Assembly (NCBI RefSeq): GCF_007993795.1
Contig: NZ_CP042476.1
Location: 2,294,001 to 2,358,000, forward strand
DNA: 64,000 nucleotides
Direction of reading: 5' to 3'
Origin: Antarcticibacterium arcticum
GTDB lineage: Bacteria > Bacteroidota > Bacteroidia > Flavobacteriales > Flavobacteriaceae
Shown here: positions 34,164 through 42,836 of the stretch, in pieces
Layout: each line of letters begins with the position of its first letter
Position numbering within the stretch: the stretch's first letter is position 1
Program-made: the position numbers and the translations under genes
The notes under the pieces: model-generated
Databases searched by the model: none
The model's input: the letters and a program-made list of their open reading frames with translations, nothing else
What the model was told of the DNA's origin: nothing

Positions 34164-35207
34164 ATGTCCATGAAGATCACAGTAAAAGCCTTACCAATAG
34201 AGGAAATTATAGAAGACCTTTCCAGGCAATTTAACATACCTATTAAAAAAGATAGCGGGGAGCAAATACTTGAATTGCCTTCACAACTTGGTGAAGGCTA
34301 TATAAGGGGTACGAGCTTTGATTCCGGGATTGGAATTATTGATTATAACTTTACCTTCTTCAAAGATTTTGAGCTGCTGTTCTCTGTAAATAATACCCAC
34401 CCGTTAAAATTTATTTTTTGTTCGGAAGGGCGTGTAGATCATACTTTTGAAGAGGACCATGAAATGAATACCATAAATACGTTCCAGAATGTAATTGTAT
34501 CCAGCAGTGGAAACAATGGGCATATTCTGAATTTTAAGGCAAATGAAAAAGTTCATGTCTCCAGTATTGAGATAATAAGGGCAAAATTCAGCCACCGGAA
34601 TAATTATGATTTTGAAGGTCTGGACCCTGTTTTAAAAGAGATTTTCCGGGATTCTCAAGCCGAAAAAAAATTCTTCTATCAGGGAAATTACAGCATTAAG
34701 GCTGCCGATATTGTGGATGAGATTAATGAGAAAAAACTTTTGGGCTTCCTTAGATCGGTGTTTGTAGAAGGAAAATTATATGAAATGCTTGTTATTCAAA
34801 TCGCCCAGTATATGGATGACCAGAGGGAAGATCACCTCCCGAAGATCCTGCGGCAAAAGGATATTGAAAATGTAAAAAAAGCCATAGAGATCGTAAAAGC
34901 GAACCTTGATACCAATCTAACAATAGATTATCTCGCCAATGAGGTAGGTACCAATGTGAATAAACTTCAGGAAGGTTTTAAATATATGTTTGAGCTTACT
35001 GTAAACAAATATATGCAGCAACTTAAACTGGAAGCTGCAAAAGAAATGCTGGAATCTACAGATAATAACATCTCTCAAATAGTGAATTTAATTGGACTCA
35101 ATAACAGAAGTTATTTCTCCAAGATCTTTAAAGAAAAATACCATGTGAGCCCAAAATATTTTCTGCGCTCTACCGCTGAGAAGGATACACCAGAAGATGA
35201 AAATTAA
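34164..35207 (+). CDS. AraC-family transcriptional regulator
   Basis: A 347-residue regulator. An N-terminal sensor part of about 220 residues, rich in beta strands, precedes a C-terminal double HTH domain (about 245-335; NLTIDYLANEVGTNVNKLQEGFKYMF and NISQIVNLIGLNNRSYFSKIFKEKY in parts). The signal and targets are unknown. It sits alone between ccoI and NDH-2 on the same strand. TATTTTTC at 34137-34144 may be a -7 element. Confidence 0.9.
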   Translation: MSMKITVKALPIEEIIEDLSRQFNIPIKKDSGEQILELPSQLGEGYIRGTSFDSGIGIIDYNFTFFKDFELLFSVNNTHPLKFIFCSEGRVDHTFEEDHEMNTINTFQNVIVSSSGNNGHILNFKANEKVHVSSIEIIRAKFSHRNNYDFEGLDPVLKEIFRDSQAEKKFFYQGNYSIKAADIVDEINEKKLLGFLRSVFVEGKLYEMLVIQIAQYMDDQREDHLPKILRQKDIENVKKAIEIVKANLDTNLTIDYLANEVGTNVNKLQEGFKYMFELTVNKYMQQLKLEAAKEMLESTDNNISQIVNLIGLNNRSYFSKIFKEKYHVSPKYFLRSTAEKDTPEDEN

Positions 35208-35409
35208 GCCGGGTTCCTTTTAAAATTCAGGCACTTCAGGATTTTTTATTTCAAAAACTCACTGAAAGACAACTCCTTCCACGCATTTCCAGTTGTACAT
35301 TACAATTGGCAAAAAAAAATCCTAATCGCTGTGTAGCCATTTTGAACCTACCTGCAGGCATATCTCTTACTGCAATATTTAATATCTTTAAGACAAAATA
35401 TTCCTGATA

Positions 35410-36675
35410 ATGGTGGACAAGAGAAACGAGCATATTGTAATTATTGGTGGTGGTTTTGCGGGACTTTCAGTCGCTAAGAAACTGAAAAAATATCCCGGCC
35501 GGGTAAGTATTATAGATAAATCCAATCACCATCTTTTCCAGCCACTTCTATATCAGGTAGCAACTGCCGCACTTTCCCCGGGGGATATAGCAGCTCCAAT
35601 TCGAGCAATTCTTGGTAAACATTCCAGGGCGAGGGTATTACTGGGAGAGGTGGAAAAAATAGATTCAGGAAACCATTCTCTTTCCCTTACAGATGGCCGA
35701 ATTATTAATTATGACAAACTCGTCCTGGCACCGGGGGCAAAATATAACTACTTCGGAAATGACGATTGGGAAAATAATGCTCCGGGGTTGAAAACAATTG
35801 GAGATGCACTTAAGATAAGGGAAAGGATCCTGCTTTCTCTTGAAGAAGCAGAGCAAAGGGAAGAACCCTGGCTTCGCAAAGCATTTCTCACCTATGTAAT
35901 AATTGGCGGTGGCCCTACCGGGGTCGAAATGGCCGGCGCTATTGCCGAGATTGCCAGGCGCAGTATGCGGTATAATTTTCAAAACCTGAAGGAAGAGGAA
36001 ATCCGTATTTTTTTAATAGAAGCCACGGGAGGTATATTAAATGGTTTTCCGGAACCTTTAGGCGACAAGGGAAGAAAAATGCTGGAGAACCTGGGAGTGA
36101 AAGTACTTACTAATTCCCCTGTGACAGGTATCGAAAAAAATAAAGTCTTTTTGAAAGATGAGGTCATTGAAACCGCCAATATAATTTGGGCAGCGGGAAT
36201 AAAAGCCCCGCCACTTCTTGATTCGATCCCGGCTGAAAAGGATAGATTGGGCAGGATAATTGTAAATCAGGATCTTAGCATTCCCAATTATCTCGATATA
36301 TTTCTTCTTGGCGATGCGGCGCATTATAAAGATGAAGCCGGGAATCCATTGCCCGCGCTTGCATCTGTAGCCAGCCAGCAGGGTGAATTCCTGGGAGAAA
36401 TTCTTGCCGGAGGGCTCCCCACAAACGGCACCAAACCGGTTTTCAAATATGTAGACAAAGGACAAATGGCCACCGTGGGAAGAGCCAAAGCAGTTGCAGA
36501 TATTAAAGGATTTAAATTCAGCGGATTTTTTGCCTGGTTCTTATGGTCGGCCGTTCATATCCTGTTGTTGATAGGGTTTCGCAACCGACTGCGGGTTTTC
36601 ATTGAATGGATGTGGAACTATTTTACCTTTAAAAGAGGGGTCCAGTTAATTACAGATCGTGCCGATTGTAAATAA
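35410..36675 (+). CDS. ndh: Type II NADH:quinone oxidoreductase (NDH-2)
   Basis: A 421-residue peripheral flavoprotein that passes electrons from NADH to the quinone pool without pumping protons. The FAD-binding GGGFAGLSVAKKLK at the N-terminus, the NADH-binding GGGPTGVEMAGAIAE near 165, the ATG-like LAPGAKYNYFG strand and the LGDAAHYKDEAGNPLPA FAD site are present. The C-terminal helix pair (FSGFFAWFLWSAVHILLLIG) anchors it to the membrane. It could feed both alternative complex III and the menaquinol pool. Convergent with acnA; no strong terminator lies in the 21 bp between. Confidence 0.93.
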   Translation: MVDKRNEHIVIIGGGFAGLSVAKKLKKYPGRVSIIDKSNHHLFQPLLYQVATAALSPGDIAAPIRAILGKHSRARVLLGEVEKIDSGNHSLSLTDGRIINYDKLVLAPGAKYNYFGNDDWENNAPGLKTIGDALKIRERILLSLEEAEQREEPWLRKAFLTYVIIGGGPTGVEMAGAIAEIARRSMRYNFQNLKEEEIRIFLIEATGGILNGFPEPLGDKGRKMLENLGVKVLTNSPVTGIEKNKVFLKDEVIETANIIWAAGIKAPPLLDSIPAEKDRLGRIIVNQDLSIPNYLDIFLLGDAAHYKDEAGNPLPALASVASQQGEFLGEILAGGLPTNGTKPVFKYVDKGQMATVGRAKAVADIKGFKFSGFFAWFLWSAVHILLLIGFRNRLRVFIEWMWNYFTFKRGVQLITDRADCK

Positions 36676-36696
36676 AAGAACCCTTCTTATTGGTAC

Positions 36697-39432
36697 CTAG
36701 TTTTTTATCTTGCTAAGGAAATCGCGTAAGATATACTGCAGGATTCCCCCATTCTGATAATATGCCACTTCAATGGCAGAGTCCAGACGGGAAATAGCGT
36801 CAAATTCAAACTTATCTCCAGATTCTCTTTCGGCAGTTACTTTAATAATCTTACCCGGGGTAAGGTCCTCTCCTATTCCTGTGAAGGAAAATTTCTCTTT
36901 TCCTGTGATCCCAAGGCTTTCGGCATTCTGCCCATTTATAAATTCCAGCGGAAGAACCCCCATTTGCATCAGGTTACTGCGATGAATGCGTTCAAAACTC
37001 TCCGTTAGAACCACCTTTACCCCCAATAAATTGGTACCCTTGGCTGCCCAGTCCCTGGAAGAACCGCTACCGTATTCTTTTCCCGCGATTATAACCAGAG
37101 GAGTTTTATCCTTTTCATATTTCATTGCGGCATCATACACCGTCATAGTTTCATTGGTAGGAAAATAGGTGGAATACCCCCCCTCCTTATCTGTAATCCT
37201 GTTTTTTATTCGAACATTCGCAAAAGTTCCGCGCATCATTACTTCATGATTTCCACGACGGGAACCATAGGAATTGAAATCTTTTTGGTCAACTCCTTTG
37301 CCCTTTAAATATTTTCCTGCAGCCGAACTTTCTTTAAATCCACCGGCAGGAGAAATATGATCTGTTGTTACAGAGTCACCCAAAAATAACAGCACTCTTG
37401 CGTTATGAATGTCTTGAGGGGGCTCAGGATCTTCACTAAGATCTTTAAAGAATGGAACCTCTTTGATGTAAGAGGAATTCTCTTCCCATATATACTGGTT
37501 CCCTTCAGCAGTTGGAAGCTTTTGCCATTGCTCTTCTCCATCAAAGATCACATCATACACATCTTTGAAATCCTCAACCCTCATACTGTCCTTAATTGTT
37601 TGGTTGATCTCCTCCTGAGTAGGCCAGATATCCTTTAGGTAAACCGGCTCCCCGTTGGGATCAAATCCAAGCGGGTCATTTATAAGATCAATATCTACCC
37701 GGCCCACGAGGGCATACGCCACCACAAGCATGGGAGACATTAAAAAGTTCATTTTTACCTGGGGGTGTACCCGGGCTTCGAAATTCCTGTTACCCGACAG
37801 GACCGAAGCTACCACCAGCTCATTTTTGTCTACCGCCTCGGCAATATGAGGAGGCAGTGGCCCGCTGTTTCCAATACAGGAAGTACATCCATATCCCACG
37901 GTATGAAACCGCAGGGCATCCAGATCTTCAGAAAGCCCCGACCTGTCCAGATAGGTAGTTACCACCTTGGATCCCGGCGCAAGGCTTGTCTTAACCCAGG
38001 ACTTGGTTCTTAAACCACGGGATAAGGCTTTGCGGGCAACCAGACCTGCCCCAACCATTACCGTGGGATTAGAAGTATTGGTACAACTTGTAATAGCAGC
38101 TATAACAATGCTCCCATCGCTCAGCCGGTATTCAGCGTTTTTGAATTTTATTTTTACAGACCGTAAATTGTTGGGGTGTTCAACCTCTGCCTCCGGCGAG
38201 CTGTGTTTCTCCTGTTCGGTATACTCAGTTTGAGAACCACCCTCGGCAAGCCACCGGTTTTCCTGCCGGTCTGGCACCGGCACATAGCCCCTGGAGAATT
38301 CATCCTGTAATAGGTCTATGAATTTAGTATTAAGTTCCTCTACAAAAATTTTATCCTGTGGCCTTTTTGGCCCTGAGACAGTTGGCCTTAAACTGCTAAG
38401 GTCGAGCTCGGCAACTTCAGAATATTCTATGGCTTCATTTCCTGTACGCCATAAAAGATTCTCTTCACAATAATTCTTTACCAACCGTATTTGTTCAGGA
38501 GTACGGTTGGTTTTTTGCATATAATCAAGAGTTTGGTCATCTATTGGAAAATAGGTGACGGTACAACCAAATTCCGGAGACATATTAGAGATGGTAGCCC
38601 TGTCTGTTACCGTTAAATGATCCAGGGCATCTCCAAACACCTCAACAAATTTGCCTACAACTCCCACATCGCGCAATAGGCGGGTTATGGTAAGCACCAT
38701 ATCTGTAGCGGTACAGCCCTGCGGGATTTGCCCGGTCAATTTTAGTCCTACCACCTGAGGACAGGTAAAATATACAGGCTGTCCTAACATAGCTGCTTCG
38801 GCCTCAATTCCTCCTACACCCCAGCCCAACACCCCAATCCCGTTAACCATTGGAGTATGGGAATCCAGCCCAACCAAACTATCGGGAAAAGCCCAGCCAT
38901 CGCGTTCTATAACCCCTTTAGCCAGATATTCAAGATTTACCTGGTGACAAATTCCCATTCCGGGAGGTACCACTGTAAAATTATGAAGCCCTTTTTGTCC
39001 CCATTTTAAAAGCTTGTAGCGTTCACTGTTGCGCTCATACTCCTTTTCAACATTTTTACCTTCAGAATAATCTGTTCCGAAATAATCCACCTGTACTGAA
39101 TGATCTATTACCAGGTCTACGGGAATTACAGGATTGATCTTTGTTCCATCCCCTCCTTTGCGTATAACCTCTGCCCGAAGGGAGGCAATATCTACTACGG
39201 AAGGTACACCGGTAAAATCCTGCATAAGAACGCGGGCAGGTTTAAAAGGAATTTCCTTATCTGTTCCCGCGGCATTCCATTGCGTGAGGGTTTGCAAATG
39301 CTCATCTGTAATGGCAAATCCATCGTGGTTTCTTAAGACGTTTTCAAGAAGGATCCTTATTGAGAAAGGAAGACGATCGATATTAACACCATCCTCCTGC
39401 AATTTTCTAAGGGAAGCAATTTCATAATTCAT
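36697..39432 (-). CDS. acnA: Aconitate hydratase AcnA
   Basis: A 911-residue [4Fe-4S] enzyme of the TCA cycle converting citrate to isocitrate. The cluster ligands appear in AAITSCTNTSNP and GCTSCIGNSGPLPPH; the C-terminal swivel domain has GKEYGSGSSRDWAAKGTNLLG. The N-terminus (MNYEIASLRKLQEDG) is about 15-20 residues shorter than that of relatives, and no in-frame start exists before the upstream stop. It stands alone and is 118 bp from the sco gene. The cluster makes it a likely target of nitric oxide, and RIC in this window would repair such damage. Confidence 0.96.
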   Translation of the reverse strand: MNYEIASLRKLQEDGVNIDRLPFSIRILLENVLRNHDGFAITDEHLQTLTQWNAAGTDKEIPFKPARVLMQDFTGVPSVVDIASLRAEVIRKGGDGTKINPVIPVDLVIDHSVQVDYFGTDYSEGKNVEKEYERNSERYKLLKWGQKGLHNFTVVPPGMGICHQVNLEYLAKGVIERDGWAFPDSLVGLDSHTPMVNGIGVLGWGVGGIEAEAAMLGQPVYFTCPQVVGLKLTGQIPQGCTATDMVLTITRLLRDVGVVGKFVEVFGDALDHLTVTDRATISNMSPEFGCTVTYFPIDDQTLDYMQKTNRTPEQIRLVKNYCEENLLWRTGNEAIEYSEVAELDLSSLRPTVSGPKRPQDKIFVEELNTKFIDLLQDEFSRGYVPVPDRQENRWLAEGGSQTEYTEQEKHSSPEAEVEHPNNLRSVKIKFKNAEYRLSDGSIVIAAITSCTNTSNPTVMVGAGLVARKALSRGLRTKSWVKTSLAPGSKVVTTYLDRSGLSEDLDALRFHTVGYGCTSCIGNSGPLPPHIAEAVDKNELVVASVLSGNRNFEARVHPQVKMNFLMSPMLVVAYALVGRVDIDLINDPLGFDPNGEPVYLKDIWPTQEEINQTIKDSMRVEDFKDVYDVIFDGEEQWQKLPTAEGNQYIWEENSSYIKEVPFFKDLSEDPEPPQDIHNARVLLFLGDSVTTDHISPAGGFKESSAAGKYLKGKGVDQKDFNSYGSRRGNHEVMMRGTFANVRIKNRITDKEGGYSTYFPTNETMTVYDAAMKYEKDKTPLVIIAGKEYGSGSSRDWAAKGTNLLGVKVVLTESFERIHRSNLMQMGVLPLEFINGQNAESLGITGKEKFSFTGIGEDLTPGKIIKVTAERESGDKFEFDAISRLDSAIEVAYYQNGGILQYILRDFLSKIKN

Positions 39433-39550
39433 AACAGGTAATTTTAATAAGTATATTAAGATTACCTAATATCGGGAAAACATTGCAGAAGAGTTTTAAA
39501 CCTATCCCAAAATTTGAATTTGAATTAATAAATGTGCCGGTTGAAGCTCT

Positions 39551-40174
39551 TTATTTCAAAAGTTCCTGGTGTATGGCTTCTATAGTTTCCACATTATCTA
39601 CCCCCAAGCCTTCCTGCTGGTGAACCATTACCCCTTCTTTATCAAAAACGCTTATAATATTAGAGTGGGAGAAATCTATGGGAGAGATCTGTTTGTAACT
39701 TACCGCAAGTACGGTGGCAAATTCCCTGGTATCCTCCGGGGTGCCCCTAAGGAACAGCCAATGATCATTTTCCATTTTATTTTCTACTGAAAAATTTTTC
39801 AGGCGTTGGGGAGTATCGGTCTCAGGATCTATGCTTACCATAATAAACTTCAGTTTACCCAGATCTTTTTGCGGCATTTGTTTTTCTATATTCCGCATAT
39901 CGGCTACCAAACGTGGGCAGGCGGCTGTACAGGAAGTATATATCATTACCATGACCAGCACATGGCCCTGAAGGTCCTTCAGCTCAATATTCTTATTATG
40001 CTGCGTGGTCCAGGTGGCAGGTAAATTATAAATGGAAAGTTCCGGGATATCGTTATTAAGATCTGTTAGCGCGGCTGAATTACCTTCAGCTAAAACATCG
40101 CCGTTCTTGACCCCTGTTTTGTTACATCCTGTGAAACTTATTATTAAGACCAGTAATAATATTAATTTTTTCAT
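39551..40174 (-). CDS. SCO1/SenC family copper chaperone lipoprotein
   Basis: A 207-residue lipoprotein (lipobox SFTGC) with a thioredoxin fold. The copper-binding CxxxC appears in SCTAACPRLVADM and the distal His in DFSHSNIISVF. SCO proteins deliver copper to CuA or other copper centres. Here the gene is the third of nirK-nirV-sco, so NirK is a plausible recipient alongside the oxidases. It begins 11 bases after the nirV stop. Confidence 0.92.
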   Translation of the reverse strand: MKKLILLLVLIISFTGCNKTGVKNGDVLAEGNSAALTDLNNDIPELSIYNLPATWTTQHNKNIELKDLQGHVLVMVMIYTSCTAACPRLVADMRNIEKQMPQKDLGKLKFIMVSIDPETDTPQRLKNFSVENKMENDHWLFLRGTPEDTREFATVLAVSYKQISPIDFSHSNIISVFDKEGVMVHQQEGLGVDNVETIEAIHQELLK

Positions 40175-40185
40175 TTTATTGAATT

Positions 40186-40965
40186 TTAGAGTGATGTTGT
40201 TTCAACATCCTGAACACACCTGAAGCCCAGGTTTTTTATGGAATAACTTGCTTTCACACTTCCCCTGAATGCATAGCGCATAAATGCGGCATAATTCATT
40301 AGATCTGACGCGCCAACTGCAGATGCCCCGCAAAAAAGGTTGTTATCGCCGGTAGAATCATTGCGGGATTCTCCCGATATCAATACCGAATTAAAGTCCA
40401 GGGTCCATTCCCAAACCAATCCGTGAAGGTCATACACACCCCAGTAATTCTTAAAGGTAGAGCCAATTTTTTTATCAAAAGTATTAGGGGTTTCATACCA
40501 CCCAAGAATGAATTGGTTATAAGCTACTTCTTCCCTTGCATCGGGTTTGGTCTTACTGGCCATGGCCGCATATTCCCATTCATCTACGGTGGGCAACCTT
40601 TTTCCCTGGCACTCACAGTAATTTTTAGCGGCATACCATGAAATATTGGTCACAGGGGAATCCGGGTGCTGGGCAGTTGAAAAATTATCATCATCCTTCC
40701 AGTTTATAAGGTAACTTTCATCTGCAAACAATTTTTTTACCTTGGAGCGTTTCCATTGAGGATTGGACTGCAGGAATTCCCGGAATTTTTTATTCGTTAC
40801 TGGATAAACATCCATTTTAAAATCATTTACCTTAACTGCCTCCTTTGTGCCGTAAAGCGGTATAAATTCCCCGCCTTTAATATTCACCATAGTTGCAGAT
40901 TGGCAATACGCCTGACCATGTATGGTGAGTAAGATCCCTATTACCAATCTGCCTATAGTTTTCAT
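40186..40965 (-). CDS. nirV: NirV-like formylglycine-generating-enzyme family protein
   Basis: A 259-residue exported protein (signal peptide to about 20) of the FGE-sulfatase/SUMF1 fold. Seen are NIKGGEFIPLYGTKEAVKV, FKMDVYPVTNKKFREFL, the NISWYAAKNYCECQGKRLP core and the end RYAFRGSVKASYSIKNLGFRC in parts. Proteins of this family directly downstream of nirK are called NirV; their exact role is unresolved, probably in NirK maturation. It is the second gene of the nirK operon, 19 bp after nirK. Confidence 0.87.
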   Translation of the reverse strand: MKTIGRLVIGILLTIHGQAYCQSATMVNIKGGEFIPLYGTKEAVKVNDFKMDVYPVTNKKFREFLQSNPQWKRSKVKKLFADESYLINWKDDDNFSTAQHPDSPVTNISWYAAKNYCECQGKRLPTVDEWEYAAMASKTKPDAREEVAYNQFILGWYETPNTFDKKIGSTFKNYWGVYDLHGLVWEWTLDFNSVLISGESRNDSTGDNNLFCGASAVGASDLMNYAAFMRYAFRGSVKASYSIKNLGFRCVQDVETTSL

Positions 40966-40984
40966 CTTAATATTTTTTAAATAA

Positions 40985-42457
40985 TTACTTAACCTTTTTC
41001 ACCATTTCGGGGGTTACTTCGGTTTTATTATTGCCCCAGTTATTGTAGATATAAGTCATTACATCTGCAATTTCTTCATCAGAAATAGCGACTTTGGGCA
41101 TCATACTGTTGTATTTTGTACCATTAACCGTTATTTCTCCAGATAAGCCGTATTTTACCACACCAATCGCCCTGTGTACATCTGCATTCAGGTAATCTGA
41201 TTTTGCAAGGGGAGGGAAAGCATTTGGAATACCCTGGCCTGTTGCCTGGTGACAAGCGAAACAGTTTTGAGTATATACGCTTTTACCTCGTTCCATTTTC
41301 TCTGCCAGTGATGATGAAACAGGCGTAGAAGGGGAAGGGCCACTTGCAGCCTCGTCTGCCACTTCTACAGAAGAGAGTACTGCATTACCGGGATTGTAGG
41401 CCTTCTCTTCTATTTTTCCTCCAAATACCTTTTTATTCTCTTTTCCTTCTACCTTCAGAATTCCTAAAGCCCCTTTATTAAAAGCTCTGAAGATGGAGTG
41501 ATCTACCAATACCAGGTCTCCCGGAACGTCTACCTTAAATTCTACTATGGCAGCTCCTCCCGCAGGAATAAGGGTGGTTTGCACATTCTCGTTTACCATG
41601 CTACCACCTTCAACAAATACCTTATCAAAAATTTCCCCTATCACGTGGAAAGATGATACCAGATTGGGACCACCGTTGCCAACAAATAGTCGTACGGTTT
41701 CTCCAACTTCGGCGGTTATTGCATTGCTACCTGTAAGAGCTCCCACGCTTCCGTTAAACACCACGTAATCTGCCTTCTCATCTATGGCTTTTTGCATATC
41801 AAAAGCCTGTAATCCTCTTTCCCCGTTCTTTCCTTCAGTATAGAAATCTCCCTGCATGATATAGTATTCCTTATCTACAGGAGGTAATCCACCTTCCGGC
41901 TCCACCAGGATAAGACCATACATTCCGTTTGCAATGTGCATTCCCACAGGAGCGGTAGCACAGTGATAAACATATAATCCCGGATTCATTGTTTTAAAGG
42001 TAAAAACAGCTTCACGGCCGGGTGCTACAAAGGAAGATTCGGCACCACCGCCAGGACCTGTTACCGCATGTAGATCTATATTATGAGGTAACTTGCTATC
42101 GGGGTGATTTTTTAGGTGAAACTCTATCTCATCACCTACGCGGGTTCTTATAAAACTTCCTGGCACTGTCCCGTCAAAGGTCCAGTACACATAACTTACC
42201 CCATCGCTCATCTCCATTTCTTTTTCAACCACCTCCATATTGACAATTAATTTGGTGGGTGCTCTCTTTCCAATAGCTCTTGGCACAAATGGCGGCGCTG
42301 TCAACTCGGCTTCAAATTCGCCATAGATCCTCATTTGCTCCGGATTCTCTTTTGCGGCTACCGCTTTCTCACAAGATGTAAAGAGTCCGGCTGCAAGGGC
42401 AGCGATAAAAAACAGTGCAATAACATATTTTTGCAGTAATCTATAAAGGTATTCCAT
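40985..42457 (-). CDS. nirK: Copper nitrite reductase NirK with fused C-terminal cytochrome c
   Basis: A 490-residue periplasmic lipoprotein (lipobox LFTSC) reducing nitrite to nitric oxide. Two cupredoxin domains (about 60-370) hold type 1 copper ligands in NIDLHA, VYHCATAPVGMH and its Met, and type 2 ligands with the catalytic Asp (PHNID) and His (LVSSFHVIGEIFD). A class I cytochrome c domain (about 395-485) with CFACHQ and a Met ligand in NSMMPKV is fused at the C-terminus, so electrons can arrive through a tethered heme. First gene of nirK-nirV-sco, divergent from the cbb3 operon, with an FNR-type box. Confidence 0.96.
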   Translation of the reverse strand: MEYLYRLLQKYVIALFFIAALAAGLFTSCEKAVAAKENPEQMRIYGEFEAELTAPPFVPRAIGKRAPTKLIVNMEVVEKEMEMSDGVSYVYWTFDGTVPGSFIRTRVGDEIEFHLKNHPDSKLPHNIDLHAVTGPGGGAESSFVAPGREAVFTFKTMNPGLYVYHCATAPVGMHIANGMYGLILVEPEGGLPPVDKEYYIMQGDFYTEGKNGERGLQAFDMQKAIDEKADYVVFNGSVGALTGSNAITAEVGETVRLFVGNGGPNLVSSFHVIGEIFDKVFVEGGSMVNENVQTTLIPAGGAAIVEFKVDVPGDLVLVDHSIFRAFNKGALGILKVEGKENKKVFGGKIEEKAYNPGNAVLSSVEVADEAASGPSPSTPVSSSLAEKMERGKSVYTQNCFACHQATGQGIPNAFPPLAKSDYLNADVHRAIGVVKYGLSGEITVNGTKYNSMMPKVAISDEEIADVMTYIYNNWGNNKTEVTPEMVKKVK

Positions 42458-42492
42458 GATATGGTTTTTTTAGTGTGACATTTTACTCCTTA

Positions 42493-42535
42493 CAAATCTC
42501 CACAACCTCAGTCTCTTAGAAGATGACCTCAATCA
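42493..42535 (-). promoter_or_regulatory. FNR/CRP-type promoter of nirK
   Basis: On the minus strand: box TGAT-TGAG-GTCA (42535-42524), 23 bp, then GAGATTTG (42500-42493). Predicted leader about 31 nt to the nirK ATG. The box is almost identical to that at 54093. Confidence 0.7.
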
Positions 42536-42576
42536 TAAATGCTAAAAAAATCTTAAAAAATTTTTAGGGAAAAACC

Positions 42577-42619
42577 TGATCTTAATCATATTTCACCCAA
42601 CATCAAGCCTGTAGTTTTG
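42577..42619 (+). promoter_or_regulatory. FNR/CRP-type promoter of the cbb3 operon
   Basis: Box TGAT-CTTA-ATCA at 42577-42588, 23 bp, then a full -7 match TAGTTTTG at 42612-42619. Predicted leader about 16 nt to ccoS. It lies 41 bp from the nirK box, each facing its own gene. Confidence 0.8.
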
Positions 42620-42639
42620 TACCCTTATATTATATAGGA

Positions 42640-42834
42640 ATGAGTGTAATCTATGTCTTATTAACAATAAGTATAATTGTGGCTTTGATCTTTTTTGTCG
42701 CATTCATAGTGGCGGTAAGAAGTGGCCAGTTTGACGATGATTATACTCCTTCTGTAAGAATTCTTTTTGATGATGAGTTGGTCATTGCAAAAGATCAAAA
42801 ACCAAAATCCAGTAACAACAAAAAAGTAAATTAA
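42640..42834 (+). CDS. ccoS: cbb3 oxidase maturation protein CcoS
   Basis: A 64-residue protein with one membrane helix (3-28) and the CcoS pattern (MSVIYVLLTISIIVALIFF, SGQFDDDYTPSVRILFDDE). CcoS is required for cofactor insertion into cbb3 oxidase. First gene of the cbb3 operon; ccoNO starts two bases after its stop. Confidence 0.93.
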   Translation: MSVIYVLLTISIIVALIFFVAFIVAVRSGQFDDDYTPSVRILFDDELVIAKDQKPKSSNNKKVN

Positions 42835-42836
42835 GT

